DNA of 64,000 nucleotides. It comes from JAGVSR01 sp964458265. Lineage in GTDB: Bacteria > Pseudomonadota > Alphaproteobacteria > Rhizobiales > Hyphomicrobiaceae. The DNA lies in NCBI GenBank assembly GCA_964458265.1, contig CAYWIF010000010.1, forward strand, positions 25,900-89,899. Direction: 5' to 3'. Of the stretch, positions 1 to 8,633 are shown piece by piece. The notes beneath the pieces were generated by a model. That model did not search any database, was not told where the DNA came from, and was given only the letters and a program-made list of their open reading frames with translations. Within the stretch, counting starts at the first letter, position 1. Each line of letters begins with the position of its first letter. The position numbers were made by a program, and so were the translations under genes.

Positions 1-730
1 GGCGCCGAGCCAGTATTATGCGCGCTTCACGCAACGGCTCGTGACTGCGCTCACCGCGCCGATGGCGGAAGGCAAGCTCTACGAAGTCGATCTGAGGCTC
101 AGACCTTCGGGTCAGAAAGGACCGGTGGCGACGCAACTGTCAGCCTTTGCCGATTACCAGACATCGGAGGCGTGGACGTGGGAACACCTGGCGCTGACGC
201 GCGCGAGGGTGATCAGCGGTGACGAGGCGCTGCGTGGGAAAGTCGAGGCCGCCATCCGGCAGACGCTCGTTCACCCGCGCGACCGGAGTAAAGTTGCGGC
301 CGACGTGCGTGACATGCGCCAGCGGATCGCCGCGGACAAGGGGACGGCGAACGTCTGGGACCTGAAGCAAGTTCGCGGCGGGTTGGTGGATCTGGAATTC
401 GTAGCCCAGTTCTTGCAACTCGTGCATGCAGCGCAGCATCCGCAAGTGCTCGACCAAAATACGTGCTCGGCAATTCAGAAACTGGGGCTTGCGGGCTGCC
501 TGGAGGCCGGCGACGCCGAGGCGCTGATTGCTTCGACGCGATTAATTCACGATCTGACGCAGGTTTTTCGGCTTTGCCAGGACGGGGTTTTTGCCCCGGC
601 ATCGGCCCCAAAGGGATTGAAGGAGCTGGCCGCGCGGGCTGGCGACAGCCCGTCGTTTGAGGCTTTGGACTTGAAACTCAAGGATATTCTGGCGGCGAAC
701 CATGGGCGGTTCGAGCGACTGGTGGCGTAA
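1..730 (+). CDS. glnE: Glutamine synthetase adenylyltransferase/deadenylyltransferase, C-terminal part (5' end outside window)
   Basis: The reading frame is open from the first bases of the window to TAA at 728-730, so the start lies upstream. About 242 codons are visible. They carry the second nucleotidyltransferase domain of GlnE, with the characteristic YEVDLRLRPSG motif and the following WEHLALTRARVI segment, then the helical C-terminal domain (GGLVDLEFVAQFLQL). In the family the C-terminal half attaches AMP to glutamine synthetase and the N-terminal half removes it, in response to PII and glutamine; the N-terminal half is not visible here. Nothing looks broken. The downstream EF-hand gene starts about 105 bp after the stop, so the two are probably separate units. 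Confidence 0.93.
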   Translation, partial: APSQYYARFTQRLVTALTAPMAEGKLYEVDLRLRPSGQKGPVATQLSAFADYQTSEAWTWEHLALTRARVISGDEALRGKVEAAIRQTLVHPRDRSKVAADVRDMRQRIAADKGTANVWDLKQVRGGLVDLEFVAQFLQLVHAAQHPQVLDQNTCSAIQKLGLAGCLEAGDAEALIASTRLIHDLTQVFRLCQDGVFAPASAPKGLKELAARAGDSPSFEALDLKLKDILAANHGRFERLVA

Positions 731-836
731 CTTTGCAAAAAATTGGCGGGTCCTGCGACGGATTTTGCCGCTCTTGTCCGTCTCAACCTCTGAAAGCGGG
801 GCGCTGGGTCCTGCGGTCAGCCGGTGGAGGACGGGT

Positions 837-1523
837 ATGGGTAGGACGGCAGGCATCGCAACTCTGGTTTTATTGGCAGTCGCGGGTGCCGCGGGCGCAA
901 TGGCGGCCGCCGGCACCGAAGACGGAACGGCCGCAGCCAAGCCGCTGCCGCAGCGAGGCGCACCTGGTCTGTTGCGGTACGACGCCAACAAAGATCAGGC
1001 CGTGACCCTCGATGAATTCTTGAAGCGCCGGGTCGATGCATTCAGCAAGCTGGACAAGAACAGCGACGGAAGTCTGGAAGCTGCTGACCTCGACAAGGCT
1101 CCGGCGGGGTTCCGTCAACAGCGGCAGGACCGGCGGATGGAGCGGATGCTGGCGCGGCTTGACACGAATACCGACGGAAAGCTGACCAAAGCCGAATTCG
1201 ATGCGGGTCCGGCCGGACAGACCAATAGCCGCCGTAGCACTCGAGGCGCCGCGCGCCGTTCGCTGATGTTCTCATTCTACGATCGGAACGGAGATGGGGT
1301 CATCGAGAAAGCCGAATTCGAAGCGGGACGGGGCGAGGAGGCCGAGTTCTCCAAGCGCCGCCGCATGCATGCACTCGATCGCGACGGCGACGGCAAGGTG
1401 ACTTTGGAGGAGTATACAGCCGATGCGCGCTTCCGCTTCATGCGCCTCGACCTTGATCGGGATGGACGGATTACAGCAGCCGATCTGCCGCCGCCCGAAC
1501 GGCAGCGGTGGGCGCAGCGTTGA
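837..1523 (+). CDS. Exported EF-hand calcium-binding protein
   Basis: The protein has 228 residues when started at ATG 837, which follows a GGAGG at 826-830; a longer frame from 702 would overlap glnE and has no such site. It begins with a hydrophobic signal-like segment (residues 5-25) and then carries six EF-hand loops of the DxNxDG...E type, for example DKNSDG, DTNTDGKLTKAEF, DRNGDGVIEKAEF, DRDGDGKVTLEEY and DLDRDGRIT, arranged as pairs. It probably binds calcium in the periplasm. It stands at the head of a unit with a sigma factor, a membrane protein and a metal-sensor-like protein, so it may supply or buffer the signal read by that system; this role is inference from context. Confidence 0.82.
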   Translation: MGRTAGIATLVLLAVAGAAGAMAAAGTEDGTAAAKPLPQRGAPGLLRYDANKDQAVTLDEFLKRRVDAFSKLDKNSDGSLEAADLDKAPAGFRQQRQDRRMERMLARLDTNTDGKLTKAEFDAGPAGQTNSRRSTRGAARRSLMFSFYDRNGDGVIEKAEFEAGRGEEAEFSKRRRMHALDRDGDGKVTLEEYTADARFRFMRLDLDRDGRITAADLPPPERQRWAQR

Positions 1524-1626
1524 TGCAACGGAAGAATTCCGGCTCTCAAAGGCTAGCCTTCGCAGCCTGAAGAATGCGAAACTTGAGCAGGCTTCGTGGC
1601 CCGGTGGGCGACAGCCGGAGAGTGGT

Positions 1627-2250
1627 GTGGCAGCAGGTGATGCGACACCGGGCGGACAGCCCGGTACCGAACGGCGGGGCGCGGATCGGGAGGACGAAGC
1701 TCTCCTGGTGCGCGTCGCGTCGCGTGATCCGGCGGCGTTCCGGCTGATCGTGGACAGGCATATGCCGCGACTGATCATGCTTGCGCGGCGTCTCTTGCGG
1801 GACGACGCAGAAGCGGAGGACGTGGCACAGGAAGCAATGCTCAGGCTATGGCGGCTGGGTCAGGGCCTGGAGGTTGGACCGGCGGGCGTTGGTCCGTGGC
1901 TCAAGCGTGTCGTGTCGAATCTTGCGATCGACAAGCTCAGGGTGCGCGGGCGCGTCGACGTGACTGACGAGGTGCCGGAGCAGCCGCAGGCAGCCGATCA
2001 GTTGCGCAGGTTGGAACGGCGCGAACTGGCCGATCGCGTGGAGGAAGCCTTGCGGGAGTTGCCCGACCGGCAAAGGCTCGCTTTGACGATGTTTCACTAT
2101 GAAGGGCTGAGCATGCAGGAAGTCGGGAGTATGATGGGTGTCTCGGCGGAGGCAGTGGAATCGCTGCTCGCCAGGGCCCGCCGCAGTTTGAAGGTTGCGC
2201 TGGCCGGGGAATGGCAGGCTATGCGCGGCGACTCGGCAAGTGAGGTATGA
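1627..2250 (+). CDS. ECF-type RNA polymerase sigma factor
   Basis: A sigma-70 family protein with region 2 (PAAFRLIVDRH... then DDAEAEDVAQEAMLRLW) and region 4 (LRELPDRQRLALTMFHYEGL, then the helix-turn-helix EVGSMMGVSAEAVESLLARA). No region 3 is seen, so it belongs to the extracytoplasmic-function group. The frame is open from 1423, inside the EF-hand gene, but GTG 1627 has a GGAG at 1617-1620 and gives 207 residues, an ordinary ECF length; this start is a choice, not certain. The two downstream genes encode a one-pass membrane protein and a periplasmic sensor-like protein, the usual companions of an ECF factor. Confidence 0.86.
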   Translation: MAAGDATPGGQPGTERRGADREDEALLVRVASRDPAAFRLIVDRHMPRLIMLARRLLRDDAEAEDVAQEAMLRLWRLGQGLEVGPAGVGPWLKRVVSNLAIDKLRVRGRVDVTDEVPEQPQAADQLRRLERRELADRVEEALRELPDRQRLALTMFHYEGLSMQEVGSMMGVSAEAVESLLARARRSLKVALAGEWQAMRGDSASEV

Positions 2251-2299
2251 GTGACGGACGTTGACGCTGACAGATACAGCGGAAGTTAGGACACGGCAG

Positions 2300-2824
2300 A
2301 TGACGAAGACAGTTCAGATGCGACGGCTCGAGACCGTTCTTGCCGCTTACGGTGCGCAACCGGAGCGCTGGCCAGCGGCTGAGCGCGCTGCGTTGGCGAC
2401 ATTTGTTGCCGAGTGCGCGGATGCCCGGGCTCTCCTGGCCGAAGAAGCAGCCTTCGACCGGCTGCTATCGGCCGCGCCTGACAAACCCGGCGCGGACGTC
2501 GAGACCCGCGTGCGCGCGGCTCTGCTTGAGAAGTTCGAGGCTGAAAATGCCGCCTTGCCGCCCGCGGCTGGGGTCGTTGTGCCGTTTGCCCGCAAGAGCC
2601 GGACGCAGGCGCCGGTATCCATGGCGCCGAGCATCTGGAAAGAGCTTTCGGTGATGGCTGCCGCGCTGTTGATCGGGTTTTTCACAGTGTCGCAGGGGCT
2701 GCTGGAAGGCAGCAATCTTGATCCCGTTCAGCTGACCGCCAGCGTCAGCGACGAGAGCGACGACGCGAGCACACTGGCGCTCGGCACGCCGACCATCGAC
2801 GAAGCGGAGGAGGAGCTGCTTTGA
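2300..2824 (+). CDS. Single-pass membrane protein, candidate anti-sigma factor
   Basis: The product has about 174 residues with the start at ATG 2300 (AGGA at 2288-2291 upstream). The first ~115 residues are soluble, alanine- and glutamate-rich and look cytoplasmic (starting MTKTVQMRRLETVLAAYGAQ); one hydrophobic segment (KELSVMAAALLIGFFTVSQG) follows, then a short acidic tail. This is the topology of a membrane anti-sigma factor, and it lies 49 bp after the sigma gene. No HxxxCxxC zinc motif of ZAS-type anti-sigma factors is present and I recognise no family, so the anti-sigma role is inferred only from position and topology. Its TGA overlaps the next start codon. Confidence 0.62.
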   Translation: MTKTVQMRRLETVLAAYGAQPERWPAAERAALATFVAECADARALLAEEAAFDRLLSAAPDKPGADVETRVRAALLEKFEAENAALPPAAGVVVPFARKSRTQAPVSMAPSIWKELSVMAAALLIGFFTVSQGLLEGSNLDPVQLTASVSDESDDASTLALGTPTIDEAEEELL

Positions 2825-3363
2825 GCGATTTGTCCACGCCTCCGGCTGCATCGGCGCCGTCGCGCGGACGGCGGTGGCTGCTCGTTGGATCGCTTGCGCT
2901 GAACCTCCTCGTGGCCGGCGCACTGCTGGCGCTCTGGTTTAAGGGGCCGCCCCCGCATGGGCGCCACTCGCCCTCTCAGACAGCGTTCGGGATCATGAGG
3001 TTCTCGGGTCAATTGCCGCCCGAGCGCCGTGAGGCCGTGCGCAAACATTTGCGGGATGCGCGTGATGAACTTGGCGCTCTGCGTGATGAACTGAGGGCGG
3101 CCAGGACCAAAGCGGCTGAAGCTCTGGCCTCGCCCAATTACTCGGCTGCCGAACTGCAGGCGGCGCTTGAGGCCATTTCGGCAGCCGACAACCGGCTGCG
3201 GGAAATGGGGACCGCGACGATGCTGAGAGCCATCGGTGAGCTTACGCCGGAGGATCGGCAGAAGCTTTCGGAGGCCTGGAGCCGACGGTTGGAGCGGATG
3301 AGCCGCCGGAAAGGCAAGCCGGACAAGGACACACCTCCCGAGGCGCCGGGCGATAAGCCCTAA
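2821..3363 (+). CDS. Periplasmic heavy-metal sensor-like protein (CnrR/ZraP-type)
   Basis: A 180-residue protein starting at TTG 2821, overlapping the stop of the preceding gene by 4 bp and preceded by a strong GGAGGAGGAG at 2806-2816. A membrane anchor (residues about 18-38, WLLVGSLALNLLVAGALLAL) is followed by a long, charged helical domain with FSGQLPPERREAVRKHLRDA and LTPEDRQKLSEAW. This pattern matches the metal-resistance/LTXXQ periplasmic sensor group (CnrR, ZraP). In CnrYXH-like systems such a protein relays a periplasmic signal to an anti-sigma factor, which fits its place as the last gene of this sigma-factor unit. The ligand cannot be read from the sequence. Confidence 0.7.
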   Translation: MSDLSTPPAASAPSRGRRWLLVGSLALNLLVAGALLALWFKGPPPHGRHSPSQTAFGIMRFSGQLPPERREAVRKHLRDARDELGALRDELRAARTKAAEALASPNYSAAELQAALEAISAADNRLREMGTATMLRAIGELTPEDRQKLSEAWSRRLERMSRRKGKPDKDTPPEAPGDKP

Positions 3364-3372
3364 CGCACGCGG

Positions 3373-4416
3373 TCATGCGCTGGCGAAGAAGTCGGCCTGT
3401 GACGGACAATGGAAGAAAGTTGTGACCCGCCAGGTTTCGTGATCGTCGGACTCGACGAGTGCGGAGCCTTGTTGTTCGAGCAATACCCGCGCGATGCAAA
3501 CAGCCAGCGAAGACTGTCCTTCATCAGGGCGCGGTTGAGCCTTCGCAACCGTGACGCTGAGTGCGATCGAGCCTGAATCTTCGGTCAATTTGACAACGAT
3601 CGTTCCCGCCCGGCGGGTCCGAGCAACGGCCTCTGCGATCAAGTTGATCAGGATCTGGCGGATTGGCCGGATTTCTCCGGTCACTTCGACGGGTGCATCG
3701 CAGGGCAGGATGACCTTCAAGCCGTATTTGGCGATTTCGGCGCTGTGGAATTCGGCGGCTTCGCGGAGCATGCAAACGAGGTCGAGTGTGCGGGCCATGT
3801 CTGCCGCGTCAGATTTGGCAAGCGTTGAGGTCAGAGCCAGCGTATCTTCGGTGCACTTGAGCAGCGAGCGGCTGCATTCGCGGATGTGACGGGTGTAATC
3901 GCGGTAGCGGTCGTGGCCGAGCGGACCGAACATCTCTGCGCCCATCAGATCTGAGAATCCAATCACCGCATTGAGGGGTGTGCGCAACTCGTGGCTCATG
4001 CGGGCGGTGAGTTCGGCCCAAAGCTGACCACGCATCTCGGCTTCACGGCGCGCCCGGCTGGCGGCATCGGCGATTTCGACAAGCCGCTGCGACTGGCGCT
4101 CAAGTTCGAAAGCCTGGCTGGCGGCGGGCGTGATGTCCGCAATCTGCGATGCGGTGGCGTGTTGGGTTCGCGTGAAGGCCAGGACGACAAGCGCCAGACC
4201 GGTGACGGTGAGGAAAATGGGGAGTGGCGGGCTCGACGGCCCGATGACTGCAGCGGCGATCGACGCCAGATGCAATCCTGCGGCGGCCTGAAGCCAGCGG
4301 TCGGACGCCAGGCCTTCCGTCACTTCGAATTGTCTTAGCCACGTGCCCAGCCCGGTGAGCGGACCGCGCGCGAACGCAGACCTCTCCCGTGGATGGGCGG
4401 ACCCGATCCGCGCCAT
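3373..4416 (-). CDS. Membrane histidine kinase-like protein with degenerate ATPase domain
   Basis: The 347-residue protein has two predicted membrane helices (about 41-59 and 65-81) and a clear HisKA dimerisation helix with MSHELRTPLNAVIGF, phospho-acceptor His142. The C-terminal part is where HATPase_c should be, but the motifs are decayed: the N-box reads QILINLIAEAV, with Glu262 in place of the second, magnesium-binding Asn, and no DxGxG or GxGLGL box is found before the end. It could receive phosphate from another kinase, act as a phosphatase or phosphotransfer protein, or pair with an active partner. No response regulator is adjacent. Its upstream region holds a cluster of GANTC sites. 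Confidence 0.8.
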   Translation of the reverse strand: MARIGSAHPRERSAFARGPLTGLGTWLRQFEVTEGLASDRWLQAAAGLHLASIAAAVIGPSSPPLPIFLTVTGLALVVLAFTRTQHATASQIADITPAASQAFELERQSQRLVEIADAASRARREAEMRGQLWAELTARMSHELRTPLNAVIGFSDLMGAEMFGPLGHDRYRDYTRHIRECSRSLLKCTEDTLALTSTLAKSDAADMARTLDLVCMLREAAEFHSAEIAKYGLKVILPCDAPVEVTGEIRPIRQILINLIAEAVARTRRAGTIVVKLTEDSGSIALSVTVAKAQPRPDEGQSSLAVCIARVLLEQQGSALVESDDHETWRVTTFFHCPSQADFFASA

Positions 4417-4479
4417 CCTATCCCCCTCGCCCGATATGCCCTCAGTCTTGCCCAGTGCGTCCAGCCGGTACTCACGACT

Positions 4480-4555
4480 GATTCGCTCGAATCAAAATCA
4501 CTGATTCGCGACTCGCGTGTCGAGGGAGAATAAATAGGGTCAAGGCCTTGGATTC
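4480..4555. promoter_or_regulatory. Cluster of five GANTC (CcrM-type) methylation sites upstream of the histidine kinase gene
   Basis: GANTC occurs at 4480-4484, 4489-4493, 4503-4507, 4510-4514 and 4551-4555. The first two form a perfect inverted repeat (GATTCG CT CGAATC). The cluster lies 64-139 bp upstream of the kinase start codon, between that gene and the 3' end of pepN. In alphaproteobacteria GANTC is methylated by CcrM, and sites in promoters can make transcription depend on the cell cycle. Regulation here is inferred. Confidence 0.55.
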
Positions 4556-4562
4556 GTTATGC

Positions 4563-7214
4563 TCAGGGATCGAGCATTTTAGTCACGATCTCGAAGACAT
4601 CGCGGGAAATAGTCTGGGACTTGGCGATCTTCAGCAGTGCCTTGCGGGCTTGTCCGCGGCGGCCGGGTTCGAGCGACTTCCAGGAGCGGAAGCAACCTAG
4701 CATCCGGGCGGCAATCTGTGGATTGAGGGCGTCGATCTTGAGAACTTCGCTGGTTACGAACTGGTAGCCGGCGCCGTCGGCGCGGTTGAATTGCAACGGG
4801 TTCTGAAGGGCGAAGTTGCCGATGAGCGCCCGGACCTTATTGGGCATCGCGTAGTTGAAGAGCGGGTGGGTGGTTAAATCGCGTACGCGCTCCAGCGCTC
4901 CGGGCAGCGTCGATTGCGCCTGGGCCGCGAACCAGGTGTCGATCACCAGGTGGTCGCTTTGCCAGCGGTCGTGGAAGGCATCAAGGGCCAGGATTCGTTC
5001 CGGGATGTCCAAGCTCGAGATCAGGACGAGCGCATGAGCCTGATCGGTCATCGATGTGGCTTTGCGGAAGTGGTCCCATACGCGTTTCAAGTCGCGCGGT
5101 TCGCCGCGTGCTGTCAGAAGGGTGAGTGCGGCATTGCGCAGCGCGCGCTTGCCGGCGCTTTTCGCATCGGGAGAAAATCCCCCACGTGTCGCCGCCGAGG
5201 CGTAAATCGCTTCCAGATCGTCGCCCAACGTCGTGGCCGTGAGCCGCGACAGGTTGGCGTGCGCGCGGTGGATGAGCTGCGGATCGACATTGCGGCCGAT
5301 TTCGCGGGCGATGTCGGCCTGACCGGGAAGGCGAAGGAGTTCGGCACGGTAGGCAGGGTTCAAATCCTTGTCAGAAATCGCCTGTCCGAGTGCCTTGACG
5401 AACGCAAGACCGCGGCCCGCGCGCCGGCCTTCCTTGAGAGCGGTGACATTGGCGATGAGAGTTTGCGTGGCATAGGCGTTGGCGGCCTGCCAGCGATTGA
5501 AGAGATCGGCGTCGTTCGCGATCAGGAATTCGGTGTCGCGGTCGGAGAGATCGATCGTGAGCCGGACCGGTGCTGAAAAACCTTGCAGCATCGACGGTAC
5601 GGGTCGCGACGGGACATCGACGAAGTGGAATGTCTGCGTGCGCTTGGTGATTTCCAGTACGCCGTTTTGCAGAGCCTGGCCGTTGTCGAGTTTCAGCGGG
5701 ATCGGCGCGCCATTGCCGCTGAGCAGCGAAAGCCGCAGCGGAATGTGCAGAGGCTGCTTCTTCGGCTGGCCGGGGGTTGGCGGCTGCATCTGGTCAACCT
5801 TGAGCGCGGCGGTCTTCGATACGCGATCCCAGGTCAGCGAAATGACGAGTTCCGGGGTGCCGGGCTGGAGATACCACAGCTTGAATTGAGACAAGTCGCG
5901 GCCTGAAGCGTCTTCGAAGCATTTCAGAAAATCCTCGATCGTCGCGGCCTCTCCGTCGTGACGCTCGAAGTAGAGATCCATGCCGGCGCGGAAGCCATCC
6001 GTGCCCAGCAATGTCTCGATCATGCGGACCAGTTCGGCGCCTTTCTCGTATATGGTCGGGGTGTAGAAGTTGTTGATTTCGATGTAGCTGCTTGGGCGTA
6101 CGGGATGGGCCAGCGGGCCGCCGTCTTCAGGAAACTGGGTGGCTTTGAGCTGGCGCACGTCGTGAATGCGTTGCACCGTGCGGTCGCGCTGGTCGGATGA
6201 GAATTCCTGATCGCGATAGACGGTCAGACCCTCTTTCAGGCAAAGCTGGAACCAGTCGCGGCAGGTGATGCGGTTGCCAGTCCAGTTGTGGAAATACTCG
6301 TGGGCGACGACGCTTTCGATGGCCTCGAACATGGCGTCGGTCGCCGTTTCCGGGGAAGCCAGGATCAGCCGGTCGTTGAAAATGTTGAGCCCCTTGTTTT
6401 CCATTGCGCCCATATTGAAATCGGACACGGCGACAATGTTGAAGACGTCGAGGTCATACTCGCGGCCGAAGCGCTGCTCGTCCCAGATCATGGACCGCTT
6501 GAGTGCGTCCATCGCCCATTCGGCGCGGGCTTCCTTGCCATGTTCGACATAGATGGCAAGGTCAACCATGCGTCCGGTCATGGTCTTGAAGGGCGAGCGG
6601 ATCGCCGCGAGGTCGCCGCCGACGAGAGCGAAAAGGTAGCACGGCTTGGGGTGCGGATCGTGCCAGACTGCGAAGTGGCGCCGACCGCGATCGAGCTTGC
6701 CTGCTTCGACGGGATTGCCGTTGCCGAGCAGGATGGGGGCAACGCCGGTTTCAGCTTCGATGCGCGTGGTATAGACGGACAGAATATCCGGCCGATCGAG
6801 GAAGAATGTGATCCGGCGGAAGCCTTCAGCTTCGCACTGGGTGCAGAAGACGCCGCGCGTGCGGTAGAGTCCCTGCAGCGCCGTGTTAGCCTCAGGATCG
6901 ACGGTGACGACGGTTTCGAGAGTGAATGATGCTGCCGGGGTTTTGGGAATTGTCAGATGGTGGCTGGTCTGCCGATAGCCACCCTCATCGAGCACCTGGC
7001 CATCAATCCTGATGCTTTCAAGCTTCAGGTTTTCACCATCAAGCCGCAGAGGACCAGGTTTGCCCCGGTGGGCAGGGTTGAGGCGGACTGCGAGCCTGGA
7101 CCGGACGCGGGTGTGTGTGGGGTGGAGCACGATGTCGAGATCGACGGTGTCGATGAGGTACGGGGAAGGCCGGTAGTCATCGAGGCGAATTGGGCGGGGC
7201 GTGTCGGTTTTCAT
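4563..7214 (-). CDS. pepN: Aminopeptidase N (M1 family zinc metallopeptidase)
   Basis: A full-length 883-residue PepN, close in length to the E. coli enzyme. The substrate-binding GAMEN motif is at about residues 269-273 and the zinc site HEYFH at 305-309, with the third ligand Glu at about 328 (KEGLTVYRDQEFS). The C-terminal helical domain (DUF3458 region) is complete, ending at a TGA near 4563. The enzyme removes N-terminal residues from peptides in the cytoplasm and acts downstream of Clp and Lon, which are encoded later in this window. It is the single-gene unit upstream of the kinase gene on the same strand, with 146 bp between them. Confidence 0.96.
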   Translation of the reverse strand: MKTDTPRPIRLDDYRPSPYLIDTVDLDIVLHPTHTRVRSRLAVRLNPAHRGKPGPLRLDGENLKLESIRIDGQVLDEGGYRQTSHHLTIPKTPAASFTLETVVTVDPEANTALQGLYRTRGVFCTQCEAEGFRRITFFLDRPDILSVYTTRIEAETGVAPILLGNGNPVEAGKLDRGRRHFAVWHDPHPKPCYLFALVGGDLAAIRSPFKTMTGRMVDLAIYVEHGKEARAEWAMDALKRSMIWDEQRFGREYDLDVFNIVAVSDFNMGAMENKGLNIFNDRLILASPETATDAMFEAIESVVAHEYFHNWTGNRITCRDWFQLCLKEGLTVYRDQEFSSDQRDRTVQRIHDVRQLKATQFPEDGGPLAHPVRPSSYIEINNFYTPTIYEKGAELVRMIETLLGTDGFRAGMDLYFERHDGEAATIEDFLKCFEDASGRDLSQFKLWYLQPGTPELVISLTWDRVSKTAALKVDQMQPPTPGQPKKQPLHIPLRLSLLSGNGAPIPLKLDNGQALQNGVLEITKRTQTFHFVDVPSRPVPSMLQGFSAPVRLTIDLSDRDTEFLIANDADLFNRWQAANAYATQTLIANVTALKEGRRAGRGLAFVKALGQAISDKDLNPAYRAELLRLPGQADIAREIGRNVDPQLIHRAHANLSRLTATTLGDDLEAIYASAATRGGFSPDAKSAGKRALRNAALTLLTARGEPRDLKRVWDHFRKATSMTDQAHALVLISSLDIPERILALDAFHDRWQSDHLVIDTWFAAQAQSTLPGALERVRDLTTHPLFNYAMPNKVRALIGNFALQNPLQFNRADGAGYQFVTSEVLKIDALNPQIAARMLGCFRSWKSLEPGRRGQARKALLKIAKSQTISRDVFEIVTKMLDP

Positions 7215-7346
7215 GGATCCTGGTTGGGCGAAGTGTTCGGGCAGGCGCCGACACTATGGAGCAAAACGCGATCCGTCACGCCATAAGGTGGGCATGCCGA
7301 ACGATTTGAGTTGCTGGAATTCGAAAGGAAGCCACGTGCGGGCTCA

Positions 7347-8333
7347 CTACTGGCGAATGCCCTGGTGGAACCGGCGCGCGGTGTGAGAGGGGTGTTCGCC
7401 GAACATCAGTCTGTAGTCTTGGGCGAAACGGCCGAAGTGCCAGAAGCCCCACGCCGTCGCGGCTTCGGTCACGCTGCCGCACTCCTTGAGCGTCCGGCGG
7501 GCCGCATTCAGCCGCACTGCGCGAAGGTAACTTGCCGGGCGAATGCCAAGCGCCCGTTGGAAACACGTCTGTAGTGTCCGCCGTGAGATCTCCAACGTCC
7601 GGCAGATATCCTCGATGGTGAGATTTTCGTTCGGGCTGTCGAGGGCCAATCTCTGGGCCTCACGGACGATTGTGCGGCAGCGGGTTTCCGTCAGTGTCAG
7701 GGGTTGGTCGCTGCCGTCATAACCAAGGCACTCGATGGTCGCGCGGGCCGCATCTGCGGCAAAGACTTTCGAAAGGCGCGGCGCGGCCGCGTAGCCGTTA
7801 TCCGCTTGCAGCGTTTCAATCGCGCCGATCAATAGTCTTCTCAGCCTATTTCGCGCGATTGAATTCATGCCCTTCAGGCGGGCCGATTGGACCTGCCGGG
7901 AAATGGCTTCCAATTCGTCGTCGAGCATAACGGCTCTCAGGATCGCCTCGGAAATGACGAGGCCCGCCATGTCGAGGCCGTTAGGTGTCTGGAACTCGAA
8001 GCCGTTGGCTCCCGAAAAGATATGCGCTTGGGTCCCGTCGCAGGCCTGACCACAGAATTTCGCTGCTCCCGGCAAAGTTAGGGGCAGGCCGACGGCAACG
8101 CGGCCGGCCGGCAAGGCCCCAACTTGGTAGAGCGATTTGCTGGTTTTTTCCCTGAAGAGGTAGAGGCCGCCTACTTCGGCTTCGCTCAACTCGCCGCTGA
8201 ATGTCCCCCCGGAAATTTGATTGTAGGTCTGGTTCCAGCCACGCAGCAGGGCGGCCTGTTCATCGATGTCGTGGGTCTGGTAGGTCCGCAGTTCGGCGGG
8301 CTGCCTCGGCAGTATTGGCGCTGGCATGGCCAT
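7347..8333 (-). CDS. eutR: AraC-family transcriptional regulator, EutR-like
   Basis: A 328-residue protein with a C-terminal AraC double helix-turn-helix (LTIEDICRTLEISRRTLQTCF ... SVTEAATAWGFWHFGRFAQDYR), the second motif being close to the classical GFxHxGRFAxxY form. The N-terminal ~210 residues form a sensing domain. It is divergently transcribed from an ethanolamine permease and ethanolamine ammonia-lyase genes, as expected of EutR, which in enterobacteria activates the eut operon in response to ethanolamine plus adenosylcobalamin. The start at 8333 has a GGGA a few bases upstream; ATG 8327 is an alternative. The symbol is by context and overall similarity. Confidence 0.8.
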   Translation of the reverse strand: MAMPAPILPRQPAELRTYQTHDIDEQAALLRGWNQTYNQISGGTFSGELSEAEVGGLYLFREKTSKSLYQVGALPAGRVAVGLPLTLPGAAKFCGQACDGTQAHIFSGANGFEFQTPNGLDMAGLVISEAILRAVMLDDELEAISRQVQSARLKGMNSIARNRLRRLLIGAIETLQADNGYAAAPRLSKVFAADAARATIECLGYDGSDQPLTLTETRCRTIVREAQRLALDSPNENLTIEDICRTLEISRRTLQTCFQRALGIRPASYLRAVRLNAARRTLKECGSVTEAATAWGFWHFGRFAQDYRLMFGEHPSHTARRFHQGIRQ

Positions 8334-8633
8334 CAGGTCCCGTCCGACGACGATCCTTAAACTTAGCCCTACATCTTTAGGCCGAACAAGCCACTTGGTG
8401 TTTAGACCGGCCGAATTGTGCAGCTTCGGGCCAAACTTACCTCAATCCCGAGCCGCCGAAACTTTGCCGAAAATGGATAGCGGCGCCGCCGGAACAGGGA
8501 CTAGATGCCCCCGACAGGCCCGAATTCGCAGGCGCCGCGGTCGGCTGAATTGCGACGTGACGCAGTTCGCTCTCAGTTGCCAACCGCCCAGCCGGCCGGA
8601 AACTCCGGGTCTCGAACACTGGGGAGAGATCGC
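8334..8633. promoter_or_regulatory. Divergent control region between the EutR-like regulator and the ethanolamine genes
   Basis: About 300 bp with no convincing gene. It must hold the promoters for both directions. The motif GGCCGAA appears at about 8381 and again at about 8414, 33 bp apart, which could be part of a regulator site. I looked for a cobalamin riboswitch (B12 box) because the enzyme needs adenosylcobalamin, and saw none. Confidence 0.4.

Noticed and set aside
8334..8633. Cobalamin riboswitch before the ethanolamine genes
   Set aside because: Expected from the enzyme's cofactor, but no B12 box or matching conserved core could be found.
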